Positions 1 through 8,126 of a stretch of DNA of 64,000 nucleotides are shown piece by piece. A program made the translations under genes and the position numbers. The stretch spans positions 136,259 through 200,258 of the forward strand of contig JAVKIE010000006.1 of the NCBI GenBank assembly GCA_031459615.1. The letters are read 5' to 3'. The notes beneath the pieces are model-generated. The model saw nothing but the letters and a program-made list of their open reading frames with translations, ran no database searches and was not told the origin of the DNA. The stretch comes from Calidihabitans tengchongensis. GTDB taxonomy: Bacteria; Sysuimicrobiota; Sysuimicrobiia; Sysuimicrobiales; Kaftiobacteriaceae. How positions within the stretch are numbered: the stretch's first letter is position 1; every line of letters begins with the position of its first letter.

Positions 1-27
1 GTCGTCGTCGGGCGGCAGCACGCTCAC
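1..27 (-). CDS. Start of a further gene, probably the ABC exporter partner (partial)
   Basis: A GTG codon at 27-25 overlaps the stop codon of the upstream exporter gene (TGA at 26-24) in a GTGA arrangement and opens a frame reading V-S-V-L-P-P-D-D-D to the window edge. ABC exporters of the MsbA/LmrA type often come as two adjacent half-transporter genes, so a second half-transporter is the natural guess. Only nine codons are visible, so the product cannot be identified from the sequence; the call rests on the overlap and on the usual gene order. Confidence 0.4.
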
Positions 28-1769
28 ACGGGGTCCACCTCGGTCTCCTCCAGCTCCTGCTCCAGCAGCTGCTTGTGGTACAGGTCGGCGTACAGGCCGC
101 CCCGGGCCAGCAGCTGCTCGTGGGTGCCCTGCTCCACGATCCGCCCGCCGTCCAGGACCACGATCTGGTCCGCGTGGCGCACGGTGGAAATCCGATGGGA
201 GATCAGGATGCACGTGCGGGACGCGATCACCTCCCGCAGGGCGGAGAGGATCGCCTCCTCGGTGTGGGTGTCCACGCTGCTGAAGGCGTCGTCCAGGATC
301 AGGATGCGGGGATCGCGGGCCACCGCCCGCGCCAGGGCGACGCGCTGCTTCTGGCCGCCCGACAGGGTGACGCCCCGCTCGCCCACCACCGTGTCGTAGC
401 CGTGGGGGAACTCCGCCACGTCGGCGTCCAGGTGGGCGATCCGGGCCGCCCGCCGCACGATGGTGTCGTCGGCGGCGTCCAGGCCGTAGGCGATGTTCTC
501 CCGCAGGGTGTCCGAGAACAGGAAGGGGTCCTGGGTCACCATGCCGATCTGGCGCCGCAGGTCGCCCAGCCGGTACCGGCGCACGTCCACGCCGTCCACC
601 AGGACCTCGCCCCGCGTGGGGTCCAGCAGCCGGGGGATCAGCGCCACCAGGGTGCTCTTGCCCGACCCCGTCGGACCCACCACTGCCAGGGTGGTCCCGG
701 CGGGGATGCGCAGGGAGACATCCTGCAGGGCCGGCACGCCGTCGAAGACCACGCTGACCCGGCGGAACTCGATCTCCCCCCGGGCGGCGGGCAGGGGGCG
801 GGCGTCAGGAGGGTCGGCGATCCGGGGCCGCTGGCGCAGGATCTCCTCCAGGCGGGCCATGGACGCGCGCCCGCGCTGCATCAGGTTGACCACCCACCCC
901 AGGGCCACCATGGGCCAGGACAGCTGGGTCAGGTAGCCCACGAACTGGACGAACTGCCCCAGGGTGATGCGCCCGGCCACCACCGCCTGCCCGCCCTGCC
1001 ACAGCAGCACCACCGCCGCCAGGCCCAGGAAGAAGCTCATCAGCGGCCACAGGGCCCCCTCGGTCCGGATCACCGCCAGGTTGCGGCGGATGTACTCGCG
1101 GTTGAGCTCGGCGAACGCCTCGATCTCGTAGGGTTCCTGGGCAAAGGCCTTGACCACCCGGATGCCGGAGAAGTTCTCCTGGGCGCGGGTGGACAGCCGG
1201 CTGAACTGCTCCTGGGCGGCCTCATACTGCCGGTGGATCACGGGACCCAGGACAACGAAGGTCAGGCTCACCAGGGGCAGGATGACCATCAGGTAGAGGG
1301 TCAGGCGGATGTCGATGGACAGCATGAAGCCCACCGCGATGGCCGCCAGGACCACCGTGTTGGACACGTGCATGAGCCCCGGGCCGATGAACCGCTGCAC
1401 CGCCGACAGGTCGCTGACCGCCCGGGTCATGAGGTCGCCGGTGCGGGTGTGCTGGAAGAACCCGGGGTGCAGGCGCTGCAGGTGGGCGAAGAAGTCGTTG
1501 CGGATCTCGGCCTCGATGCGCCGGGACGCGCCCAGGATCTGCATCCGCCACAGGTAGCGCAGGATCCACGCCAGCAGGTGCAGCCCCACCAGGGCGGCCG
1601 CATACCGCAGCAGGACGGTCCCGCCGGCTCCGGCGGCGATGGCATCCACTCCCAGGCGCAGGACCAGCGGGTCGAGCATCAGCAGGCCCGACGCCAGCGT
1701 GCCCACCACAAATCCGGCGACGTACGATCGGGCGTGTCGTCGCAGATAGGACCGCAGCCTGGGGCTCAT
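24..1769 (-). CDS. ABC-type multidrug/lipid exporter, fused membrane and ATPase domains
   Basis: A 581-residue half-transporter of the MsbA/BmrA class, which exports lipids or drugs at the cost of ATP. An N-terminal six-helix exporter domain covers about residues 15-310. The nucleotide-binding domain follows, with Walker A GPTGSGKST near residue 365, signature LSGGQKQR near 467 and Walker B ILILDDAFSSVD near 488. The length matches a normal half-transporter, so it must work as a dimer, probably with the product of the gene that begins in its stop codon. The ATG at 1769 is used; a TATAAT lies about 65 nt upstream. Family assignment is firm, substrate unknown. Confidence 0.93.
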   Translation of the reverse strand: MSPRLRSYLRRHARSYVAGFVVGTLASGLLMLDPLVLRLGVDAIAAGAGGTVLLRYAAALVGLHLLAWILRYLWRMQILGASRRIEAEIRNDFFAHLQRLHPGFFQHTRTGDLMTRAVSDLSAVQRFIGPGLMHVSNTVVLAAIAVGFMLSIDIRLTLYLMVILPLVSLTFVVLGPVIHRQYEAAQEQFSRLSTRAQENFSGIRVVKAFAQEPYEIEAFAELNREYIRRNLAVIRTEGALWPLMSFFLGLAAVVLLWQGGQAVVAGRITLGQFVQFVGYLTQLSWPMVALGWVVNLMQRGRASMARLEEILRQRPRIADPPDARPLPAARGEIEFRRVSVVFDGVPALQDVSLRIPAGTTLAVVGPTGSGKSTLVALIPRLLDPTRGEVLVDGVDVRRYRLGDLRRQIGMVTQDPFLFSDTLRENIAYGLDAADDTIVRRAARIAHLDADVAEFPHGYDTVVGERGVTLSGGQKQRVALARAVARDPRILILDDAFSSVDTHTEEAILSALREVIASRTCILISHRISTVRHADQIVVLDGGRIVEQGTHEQLLARGGLYADLYHKQLLEQELEETEVDPV

Positions 1770-1835
1770 GGGGTCCGTGAGCCGCGCGGCCTCCCGCCAC
1801 CAGACGGACGGCGGCGCGCAGCGCGCAGCCTTTTG

Positions 1836-1841
1836 ATTATA
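1836..1841 (-). promoter_or_regulatory. -10 element (TATAAT) of the ABC exporter
   Basis: A consensus TATAAT on the minus strand lies in the gap between the exporter and the cyclase-like gene and predicts a leader of about 60 nt. No convincing -35 is seen. Confidence 0.5.
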
Positions 1842-1874
1842 CGGGCGGCCGCCGGCGGCGGCAAACCGCCGGCG

Positions 1875-2675
1875 TCATGCGGAGCGGGGCCAGGTGCCGA
1901 AGCGCAGCAGGACTCCCAGCGCGTGCAGGGACACATCCACGTCGTGGTCCGGGCCATCGTCACTCGCCCACCCGCCGCCGGGGCGCTGCCAGGCCAGCAG
2001 TCGGCGGATCCCGTCGGCCACCAGCCCGTCGGACGCCGGCACCCCCGCCACGTGGAGCACCGCGAGGGCATCGGCCTGGAGGGCGGGAGACCACGCCTCG
2101 TCGGGAAGCCGGCGCACCGCGTCCGCCGCGGCTGGCGACACCCCGTCCACCGCCATCAGCACGGCCGCCGCCAGCGCGCCCACCGGCGGGTCGACATTCG
2201 CCTGGACGGCTCCGCGCAGGTAGCGGGCGGCCCGCAGGACGGCGTCGTGCCGCGCGCCCACCAGGCGGATCAGCCACATGGCCGCCTGAGCCGTCCCGTA
2301 CACCCGCGCGCGGGCATCGCCCGGTCGGTGCAGGGGACGGGGGTGAAACGGCAGGACCGCCGGGCTCTCCTCCCAGGCGCCCGCGGGGCGCTGGACCATC
2401 AGCAGGTAGGCTGCCGCGCGCTCGGCGGCCGGAGAGCCCAGCAGGCGCAGGTCGTCCATCCACCGCAGCGCCGCCACGGTGGCGGCCAGCGACGACGGGC
2501 GACCGGGAAGCAGGCCGTAGGGAAACCCGCCGTCGTCGTTCTGCCGGCCCAGCAGCGCCCGTGCCACCCGTGGTTCGGGCGCCGGCCAGCCCAGCAGGCC
2601 GGCCAGGCGGGCCCGCTCCAGTTCGTCTCCGTGGTCGCGGATGTAGGCGATGGCCCTGGACAGGGAGGTCGCCAT
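1875..2675 (-). CDS. Prenyltransferase/squalene-cyclase-repeat protein
   Basis: A 266-residue all-helical protein with alpha/alpha-barrel repeats of the squalene-hopene cyclase and protein prenyltransferase type. Repeats resembling the QW motif are visible: GRQNDDGGFPYG near residue 41 and WQRPGGGWASDDG near 232. It is far shorter than a real squalene-hopene cyclase (about 630 residues) and shows no DXDD catalytic motif, so a terpene-cyclising activity should not be assumed. The ATG at 2675 lies 11 nt after the stop of the 93-residue gene, so the two are probably one transcript. The family resemblance is clear, the function is not. Confidence 0.7.
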   Translation of the reverse strand: MATSLSRAIAYIRDHGDELERARLAGLLGWPAPEPRVARALLGRQNDDGGFPYGLLPGRPSSLAATVAALRWMDDLRLLGSPAAERAAAYLLMVQRPAGAWEESPAVLPFHPRPLHRPGDARARVYGTAQAAMWLIRLVGARHDAVLRAARYLRGAVQANVDPPVGALAAAVLMAVDGVSPAAADAVRRLPDEAWSPALQADALAVLHVAGVPASDGLVADGIRRLLAWQRPGGGWASDDGPDHDVDVSLHALGVLLRFGTWPRSA

Positions 2676-2686
2676 CCCGGAGCCGC

Positions 2687-2968
2687 TCAGGATCTGCCCC
2701 CAGGCCGCGTCGCGGCCTGGGGGAACTTCGCCAGGTAGTTCCTGGCCGCCTCGAACCGCCGGACCAGCCGGTCCAGCCAGTCGTCGGCGACCAGATCGGC
2801 CTCGGGCATGAACAGCAGTGCGCCGGCCCCGCCGAGCCGCAGCCCGAACTCCACGCCGGGATACGGCTCCCTGACGTAGCGGACCGCGCCCCGGTCCAGC
2901 TCCAGGCGGGGATCCACCCGCGCGATGGCCGCAGCGAACCGCTGGATGGCTTCGTCGGCGGTGATCAT
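2687..2968 (-). CDS. Conserved hypothetical protein, 93 residues
   Basis: A small mixed-charge protein with no signal peptide or membrane segment. The N-terminal part (DEAIQRFAAAIARV) looks helical and the middle (VRYVREPYPGVEFGLRLGGAG) looks beta-rich. I do not recognise the family. The start is the ATG at 2968, because a TACAAT lies only 9 nt upstream; earlier in-frame codons would fall before the promoter. It stands directly before the cyclase-like gene and probably shares its transcript, so the two may act together. The end of the reading frame contains a 27-bp palindrome. Confidence 0.65.
   Translation of the reverse strand: MITADEAIQRFAAAIARVDPRLELDRGAVRYVREPYPGVEFGLRLGGAGALLFMPEADLVADDWLDRLVRRFEAARNYLAKFPQAATRPGGRS
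2697..2723 (-). repeat. 27-bp near-perfect palindrome inside the end of the 93-residue gene
   Basis: Two 13-bp arms (CCCCCAGGCCGCG and its complement) flank one base. In the transcript this makes a GC hairpin of about 12 bp ending some 10 nt before the stop codon and just ahead of the next start. There is no T-run, so it is more likely an mRNA processing or attenuation structure than a terminator. Confidence 0.6.
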
Positions 2969-2977
2969 CCTGCCCCC

Positions 2978-2983
2978 ATTGTA
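2978..2983 (-). promoter_or_regulatory. -10 element (TACAAT), probable leaderless start
   Basis: TACAAT on the minus strand is followed after 9 nt by the ATG at 2968. Transcription would start about 2-5 nt before the start codon. The GGGGG run lies within the short leader at best. Confidence 0.5.
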
Positions 2984-3071
2984 CGGCGCGGGCGCTGCGG
3001 CAGACAGCGGGATCCGTTGTCGCCACGAACCGCCCACACGACCCGCGCTCCCCCGCTCCCGATCCGTCCGC

Positions 3072-3077
3072 TATAAT
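3072..3077 (+). promoter_or_regulatory. -10 element (TATAAT) of tRNA-Glu
   Basis: A consensus TATAAT ends 10 nt before the mature 5' end of the tRNA. No -35 hexamer is recognisable at 16-18 bp spacing. Confidence 0.6.
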
Positions 3078-3087
3078 GAGGCCGGTC

Positions 3088-3165
3088 GGCCCCATCGTCT
3101 AGCCCGGCCCAGGACGCGGCCCTCTCAAGGCCGAGACAGGGGTTCGAATCCCCTTGGGGCCACCA
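3088..3165 (+). tRNA. tRNA-Glu (CTC)
   Basis: Cloverleaf read by eye. Acceptor arms GGCCCCA and TGGGGCC pair over 7 bp. The anticodon stem CGGCC/GGCCG encloses the loop CTCTCAA with anticodon CTC. The T arm is CAGGGGTTCGAATCCCCTT, the discriminator is A, and CCA is encoded. It decodes GAG, the dominant Glu codon in this GC-rich genome. Confidence 0.95.
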
Positions 3166-3184
3166 TCTCTCTTGGCGCGACATC

Positions 3185-3238
3185 CCCGAGGATTCGAACC
3201 CCTGGCTCGGAGGGGGTGCGGGGGAGCGCAGCTCCCCC
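3185..3238. repeat. tRNA T-arm-like fragment plus 8-bp hairpin
   Basis: Read on the minus strand, about 3190-3205 gives a GGGG-TTCGAAT-CCTC T-arm-like element without the rest of a cloverleaf. On the plus strand, 3220-3238 forms an 8-bp GC stem (GGGGGAGC/GCTCCCCC) around a GCA loop. The hairpin could end transcripts between tRNA-Glu and the convergent permease gene. The T-arm piece may be a relic of a lost tRNA or of an integration event. Confidence 0.4.
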
Positions 3239-3291
3239 AGGTGGTCAGGGGTGGTTCACAGCGGCCAGCCCCTCCGAGGAGCGCGCCGCCG

Positions 3292-5427
3292 CTACAACGA
3301 CCGTACGATCAACACGAAGGCGAACACCGCCACGAGGAGCACGACTGCCATCCCCAGCGCCTGCTGCAGGATCGCCGGCCAGGCATGGGCCACGCCCAGG
3401 CTCAGCGCAACCCCCACCACCACCAGCAGGCCCCCCAGAGCCCACAGCGGTCGCGCGGCCTGCGGCGCTGCCGGCGGAGGTGGCCGGTCTGTACCGCCCA
3501 GATAGTAGGGGACGCTGGTCACCACCGGCACGCGCTGGCCAGCCCGGCTCCGCCTGAAATACAGGGCCACCTTCAGCAGCAGGGCGTTCTGGCCGTGCAG
3601 CAGAAAGTGCCACCACTTTTCGGGGACGAATTCTGGCAGCACGATCGTCAACTGCTGGTCGAACCCCACCTCCCACTCCAGGGTATCCAGATACGTCAGC
3701 AGAGGCCCGGTGAGGGACCGGTAGGGGGACGGCAGGACCCGCAGAGGGATTCCCGGAGCCCACCGCGGCCACTTCTCCACCGTCTCCCGGGTGCGCTGAG
3801 GATCGATGTCCACCAGGACCGCCGTCACATCGTCGCTGAGGGAGCGGGCATACCGCAGGGCCGGGAGGACTCCCCGGTGGATGCCCCCCACCGGCACCAC
3901 CACCTTGTGATGGCGGATCGGCTCGGGTAGACGCGCTCCCTCCAGGGTCAGCTGCCGCCGCACATCCTGGTAGTGGTGGTGGACGAGCCGCATCGTCGCG
4001 ACGCATCCGGGGATGAGCAGGGCCACAATCCACGCGCCGTGGACGAACTTGGTGACCACCACCACCGTCAGGACCAGGCAGGTGACCGACGCGCCCACTC
4101 CGTTGATCAGCATGTGCAGCCGCCACCCCGGCTCCCGCCGGGTCCACCACCGTCTGACCATACCGGCCTGGGACAGAGTGAAGGCCAGAAACACACCCAC
4201 CGCGTACAGGGGGATCAGGGCGTGGGTGCTGGCGTGGAACGCCGCGACCAGCAGGCCGCTGACCAGAGCCAGGAGCACGATCCCGTTGGCAAACACCAGC
4301 CGGTCGCCCAGGTTGGCCAGCTGGCGCGGCAGAAACCCGTCCCGGGCGAGGATGGCCGACAGCCGCGGGAAGTCGGCAAAGCTGGTGTTGGCGGCCAGGA
4401 TCAGGATCAGGCTGGTGGCCGCCTGGACGAGGTAGTACATGCCCCCGGTGCCGAAGACGGAGCGGGCGATCTGGGAGAGCACGGTCTCCTGCGGGTGCGG
4501 GGAGATCCCCAGCTGGTGGGCCAGGGTGGTGATGCCCATGAACAGCGCGCCCAGGATCCCGGCCATCCACAGCAGCGTGATCCCGGCGTTGCGGGCCTNN
4601 NNNNNNNNNNNNNNNNNNNNNNNNNNNNNNNNNNNNNNNNNNNNNNNNNNNNNNNNNNNNNNNNNNNNNNNNNNNNNNNNNNNNNNNNNNNNNNACTCGG
4701 GCGGATAAAAGGCGGGGATCCCGTTGCTGATGGCCTCCACGCCGGTGAGGGCCGTCGATCCCGAGGCGAACGCCCGGAGGACCAGCCACGCCGACAGAGA
4801 CGCCGGGCCGGCTGTGGTCTCCGGAGGAGGGGGCGGGGAGTGGCCGAAAGAGCGACCCAGACCCACCACCACCAGCGCCCCCACGGCCCCCACGAACAGA
4901 TAGGTGGGCACGGCAAACACCGCTGCCGACTCCCGGACCCCCCGGAGGTTGATGGTCGCCACCAGGGCGATGGCCAGCAGGGCCAGCGGAACGCGCTGGC
5001 CGTACAGGGCCGGGACGGCGGAGGTGACCGCCGCCACGCCCGAGGAGATGCTCACCGACACGGTCAGCGCATAGTCGATCAGCAGCGCCGCCGCCGCCAC
5101 CAGGCCCGGCCACAGCCCCAGGTTGTCGTGGGCCACGATGTAGGCCCCGCCTCCGGACGGGTAGGCGTGGATGGTCTGGTAGTACGAAAACGCCACCACC
5201 GCCAGAACCGCGGCGATGGCCCCCGCGATGGGCACGCTCAGGGACAGGGCACCCGCGCCGGCCGCGCTGAGGACGATCAGGATCTCCTCGGTGGCGTACG
5301 CCGTGCTGGACAGGGCGTCCGACGAAAAGACCGCCAGCCCCTTGACTTTCGAGACGCGCTCGTGGATGAGCTGCGAGGTCGGGAGGGGAGGGCCGATCAG
5401 GACGCGGCGGAGCACGCTGCCGATCAT
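3292..5427 (-). CDS. APC-superfamily permease with C-terminal soluble domain (contains N gap)
   Basis: An amino acid permease-like transporter of the COG0531 type. The N-terminus carries the conserved FSSDALSSTAYATEEIL stretch, followed by about 12 hydrophobic helices to roughly residue 450. A cytoplasmic domain of about 150 residues (from the VPVGGIHRGVLPAL region) resembles the tail found in this subfamily, and two more hydrophobic helices close the protein. The N run at 4599-4694 falls between PPE and ARNAG, where homologues have almost no intervening residues, so the true protein is probably near 680 residues. It lies 60 nt downstream of hppA on the same strand. Substrate is unknown; amino acid or K+-like cargo is possible. 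Confidence 0.85.
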   Translation of the reverse strand: MIGSVLRRVLIGPPLPTSQLIHERVSKVKGLAVFSSDALSSTAYATEEILIVLSAAGAGALSLSVPIAGAIAAVLAVVAFSYYQTIHAYPSGGGAYIVAHDNLGLWPGLVAAAALLIDYALTVSVSISSGVAAVTSAVPALYGQRVPLALLAIALVATINLRGVRESAAVFAVPTYLFVGAVGALVVVGLGRSFGHSPPPPPETTAGPASLSAWLVLRAFASGSTALTGVEAISNGIPAFYPPEXXXXXXXXXXXXXXXXXXXXXXXXXXXXXXXXXARNAGITLLWMAGILGALFMGITTLAHQLGISPHPQETVLSQIARSVFGTGGMYYLVQAATSLILILAANTSFADFPRLSAILARDGFLPRQLANLGDRLVFANGIVLLALVSGLLVAAFHASTHALIPLYAVGVFLAFTLSQAGMVRRWWTRREPGWRLHMLINGVGASVTCLVLTVVVVTKFVHGAWIVALLIPGCVATMRLVHHHYQDVRRQLTLEGARLPEPIRHHKVVVPVGGIHRGVLPALRYARSLSDDVTAVLVDIDPQRTRETVEKWPRWAPGIPLRVLPSPYRSLTGPLLTYLDTLEWEVGFDQQLTIVLPEFVPEKWWHFLLHGQNALLLKVALYFRRSRAGQRVPVVTSVPYYLGGTDRPPPPAAPQAARPLWALGGLLVVVGVALSLGVAHAWPAILQQALGMAVVLLVAVFAFVLIVRSL
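4599..4694. other. Assembly gap (96 N)
   Basis: A run of N inside the permease gene. The frame is open on both sides and the flanking residues join at a conserved site, so little or no sequence is probably missing. Confidence 0.95.
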
Positions 5428-5487
5428 CGACCGTCTCTCCGGCAGACGGCGCGGAGAGGGTTTTCCCGCGCGCCGCCCGAGGGGTTC

Positions 5488-7824
5488 TCAGCGCGCCGGC
5501 TGGGCGGCCACCGGACCCGCCGGGACCGGCAGGGCCGCCCGGCGACTGGCCAGCACCGCCGCCCCTACCAGGACCGCCGCGCCGGCGACCACCAGCACCC
5601 GCACCGCTGCGGGCAGAGGGCGGGTCACCACCGGGACGATGAGGATCGCCACCAGGTTCATCACCTTGATGAGCGGGTTGAGGGCGGGGCCGGCGGTGTC
5701 CTTGAGAGGGTCGCCGACGGTGTCGCCGATCACCGCCGCCCGGTGCACCTCCGTGCCTTTGCCACCCAGGTAGCCGTCTTCGATCTTCTTCTTGGCGTTG
5801 TCCCACGCCCCGCCGGTGTTGGCCATGAAGACCGCCAGCAGCTGCGCCGTCAGGATCGCCCCCGCCAGATAGGCCCCCAGGGGCGCCGCCCCCAGGCCGA
5901 ACCCCACCACAACCGGCGCGCCGATGGCGATCATGCCCGGCCCCAGCAGCTCCCGCTGGGCCGCCCGGGTGACGATGTCCACGCACCGGGAATAGTCGGG
6001 GCGGGCGCGCCCCTCCAGCAGCCCGGGGATCTCCCGGAACTGACGGCGGACCTCCTCCACCACCAGGAACGCCGACCGCCCCACAGCCCGGATGAGGAAG
6101 GCGGACACCAGGAAGGGCACGGCGCCGCCCGCCAGGAGGCCGACGAAAACCAGAGGCAGATTCACCTGAATCCCCACCCGCTCCAGCAGGACGGCGACCG
6201 CCCGGGGTCCGGCGCCGGCCACCTCCCCGGCGGTCACGAACAGCCGCGCCTCGTCCACGAACGACCGGAACAGGGCGATGGCGGCGACGACGGCGGTGGC
6301 GATGGCGAATCCCTTGGTGAGGGCCTTGGTCGTGTTGCCCACCTGGTCCAGCCGGGCCACGATGCGGCCGGCCCGCTCCTCCTGCCCCACCCCGGACATC
6401 TCGAAGATGCCGTTGGCGTTGTCCACGATGGGACCGAAGGTGTCCATGGCCAGGATGAACCCGGTGGTGGTGAGCAGCCCCAGGCCCGCCAGAGCAATGC
6501 CGTAGGCCGCCAGGGCGACCGACCCGCCGAAGATCGTGTACGAGGCCAGCAGGGTCACCGCGATGGCGCCGATGGCCCACACGGTGCTCTCCAATCCCGT
6601 GCCCAGGCCGGTCAGCAGGAGGGTGGCCGCCCCGGTTCGGGACGCGTACGCGATCTCGGTCACCGGCCGCCGGTCGGGATGGGTGAAGACCTCGGTCAGC
6701 CACCCGATAATCACCGCCAGTACGATCCCCGTCAGGGTGGCCAGGAAGAACCGCAAGTCGGGCGCTCTGGTGGAGGGATCTGTAAGGTACAGCACATTGA
6801 CCAGGCCGAAGCCCGCCACCGACAGTCCCGCGGCCGCCCAGAACCCCCGGTTGATGGGCCGCATGGGATCGCCCGCGTCCTCGTCCCGGCCGCGAACCAG
6901 CCAGGTACCTGCCAGGGAGGCACACACCCCCACCGCCCGCACCAGCAGGGGAAAGATGACCAGCTTGAGGGCGAGGTCCCGCGCCGGGCCGGGGCCGCCC
7001 GCCCACGCCACGAACGCCGGATCCAGCAGCGTCGCCGCCCCCAGGATGATGGCCGCCACCAGCGTCACCTCGTAGCTTTCAAACACGTCGGCGGCCATGC
7101 CGGCGCAGTCGCCCACGTTGTCGCCCACGTTGTCGGCGATGACGGCGGCGTTGCGGGGGTCGTCCTCGGGGATGCCCACCTCCACCTTCCCCACCAGGTC
7201 GGCGCCCACGTCGGCGGCCTTGGTGTAGATGCCGCCCCCCACCCGCATGAAGGCCGCCACCAGGGACCCGCCGAAGCCGAATCCCACCAGCACCCGCATC
7301 GCCTCTTCCCGGAACAACAGGAAGATCACCGTGGCGCCCAGCAGGCCCAGCCCGACGGTGAACATCCCCGAGATGGTCCCGGCCTGGAAGGCGACCTGCA
7401 GAGCGTCCCGGTAACTGCGCCGCGCCGCCTGGGCGACGCGCACGTTGCCGGCCACCGCCGAGGTCATCCCCACATACCCCGCGCCGTAGGATGCCAGACA
7501 CCCCAGCAGGAACGCCGCCGCCACGCCGGCCGCCAGCACCGGCCGGTCCGCGTAGATGGGGCGGTACAGCAGGTACAATCCTGCGGTCAGAATCGCCACC
7601 ACCGGCAGCATGGCCCGCAGCTGTCGGTGCAGGTAGGCGAGGGCACCCTCCTGGATCGCCGACGCCACCCGCACCATCGCCGCCGGACCCGGATCCCGGG
7701 CCAGGACGCGCCGGCGCAGCGCCAGGCCGTACGCCAGGGCCACGGCGCTGGTGACCAGGACAGCCCACAGAAGAAGAGACTCCGTTGTCCCGAAGCCGGG
7801 AAGGACAATCCGGGATTCGCTCAC
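5488..7824 (-). CDS. hppA: K+-independent H+-translocating pyrophosphatase
   Basis: A 778-residue membrane pyrophosphatase that couples hydrolysis of cytoplasmic pyrophosphate to proton export. It has about 16 hydrophobic helices. The catalytic stretch DVGADLVGKVE lies near residue 204, followed by the acidic EDDPRN and DNVGDNVGDCAG motifs; the second half holds the mirror motifs GDTVGDPLKDTAGP. The GNTTKA sequence near residue 496 has Lys where K+-dependent enzymes have Ala, which marks the K+-independent class. The start is GTG at 7824, preceded by GGAGGGAG and an extended -10 (TGCTATAAT). It would recycle pyrophosphate made by the acyl-CoA synthetases elsewhere in the window. Confidence 0.97.
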   Translation of the reverse strand: MSESRIVLPGFGTTESLLLWAVLVTSAVALAYGLALRRRVLARDPGPAAMVRVASAIQEGALAYLHRQLRAMLPVVAILTAGLYLLYRPIYADRPVLAAGVAAAFLLGCLASYGAGYVGMTSAVAGNVRVAQAARRSYRDALQVAFQAGTISGMFTVGLGLLGATVIFLLFREEAMRVLVGFGFGGSLVAAFMRVGGGIYTKAADVGADLVGKVEVGIPEDDPRNAAVIADNVGDNVGDCAGMAADVFESYEVTLVAAIILGAATLLDPAFVAWAGGPGPARDLALKLVIFPLLVRAVGVCASLAGTWLVRGRDEDAGDPMRPINRGFWAAAGLSVAGFGLVNVLYLTDPSTRAPDLRFFLATLTGIVLAVIIGWLTEVFTHPDRRPVTEIAYASRTGAATLLLTGLGTGLESTVWAIGAIAVTLLASYTIFGGSVALAAYGIALAGLGLLTTTGFILAMDTFGPIVDNANGIFEMSGVGQEERAGRIVARLDQVGNTTKALTKGFAIATAVVAAIALFRSFVDEARLFVTAGEVAGAGPRAVAVLLERVGIQVNLPLVFVGLLAGGAVPFLVSAFLIRAVGRSAFLVVEEVRRQFREIPGLLEGRARPDYSRCVDIVTRAAQRELLGPGMIAIGAPVVVGFGLGAAPLGAYLAGAILTAQLLAVFMANTGGAWDNAKKKIEDGYLGGKGTEVHRAAVIGDTVGDPLKDTAGPALNPLIKVMNLVAILIVPVVTRPLPAAVRVLVVAGAAVLVGAAVLASRRAALPVPAGPVAAQPAR

Positions 7825-7865
7825 CGCCGCTCCCTCCGGACCAGACGACCGGCTAGACGCAGGGA

Positions 7866-7871
7866 ATTATA
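7866..7871 (-). promoter_or_regulatory. Extended -10 (TGCTATAAT) of hppA
   Basis: TATAAT preceded by TGC on the minus strand gives a leader of roughly 35-40 nt with a good ribosome binding site. No clear -35 is present, as expected for extended -10 promoters. Confidence 0.6.
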
Positions 7872-7913
7872 GCAGAGGGCAGGACACCGTGCGGGAGCGG
7901 CGGGGATCTGCGG

Positions 7914-8117
7914 TCAGGGATCGCGCGGGAGGTCGCGAGACGCTGCATCGTTCCCCGCGGGCCGGCGGTCGTCGTCCATTGCGGAGCGGAACTCCCGGAC
8001 AGCCCGCCCCAGGGCCGCTCCGACCTCGGCCAGCCGGTGGGGACCGAAGACCAGCAGGGCCACGACCAGGATGACGATCAGTTCCGGCCACCCGACGTTG
8101 GGCAGCACACGCCTCAC
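7914..8117 (-). CDS. tatA: Sec-independent translocase subunit TatA
   Basis: A 67-residue protein with the TatA plan: a short N-terminus, one hydrophobic helix (WPELIVILVVALLVFGP), the FGP hinge, an amphipathic helix (AEVGAALGRAVREFRSAM) and a charged tail. TatA oligomers form the pore of the twin-arginine translocase; the multicopper oxidase in this window carries a Tat-type signal and would be a client. The ATG at 8117 lies 9 nt after the stop of the RseB-like gene, so it appears to be the last gene of the sigma-factor operon. No tatC is visible here. Confidence 0.88.
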   Translation of the reverse strand: MRRVLPNVGWPELIVILVVALLVFGPHRLAEVGAALGRAVREFRSAMDDDRRPAGNDAASRDLPRDP

Positions 8118-8126
8118 CCCCGAGCG

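Noticed and set aside
75..2738. Very long plus-strand frame of 887 codons over the exporter and cyclase-like genes
   Set aside because: GC-rich shadow frame rich in Gln, His, Gly and Arg with no domain, opposite two supported genes.
2965..3183. Open frame antisense to tRNA-Glu giving a GDSNPCLGLERA-type protein
   Set aside because: This is the well-known false product of the reverse strand of a tRNA gene.
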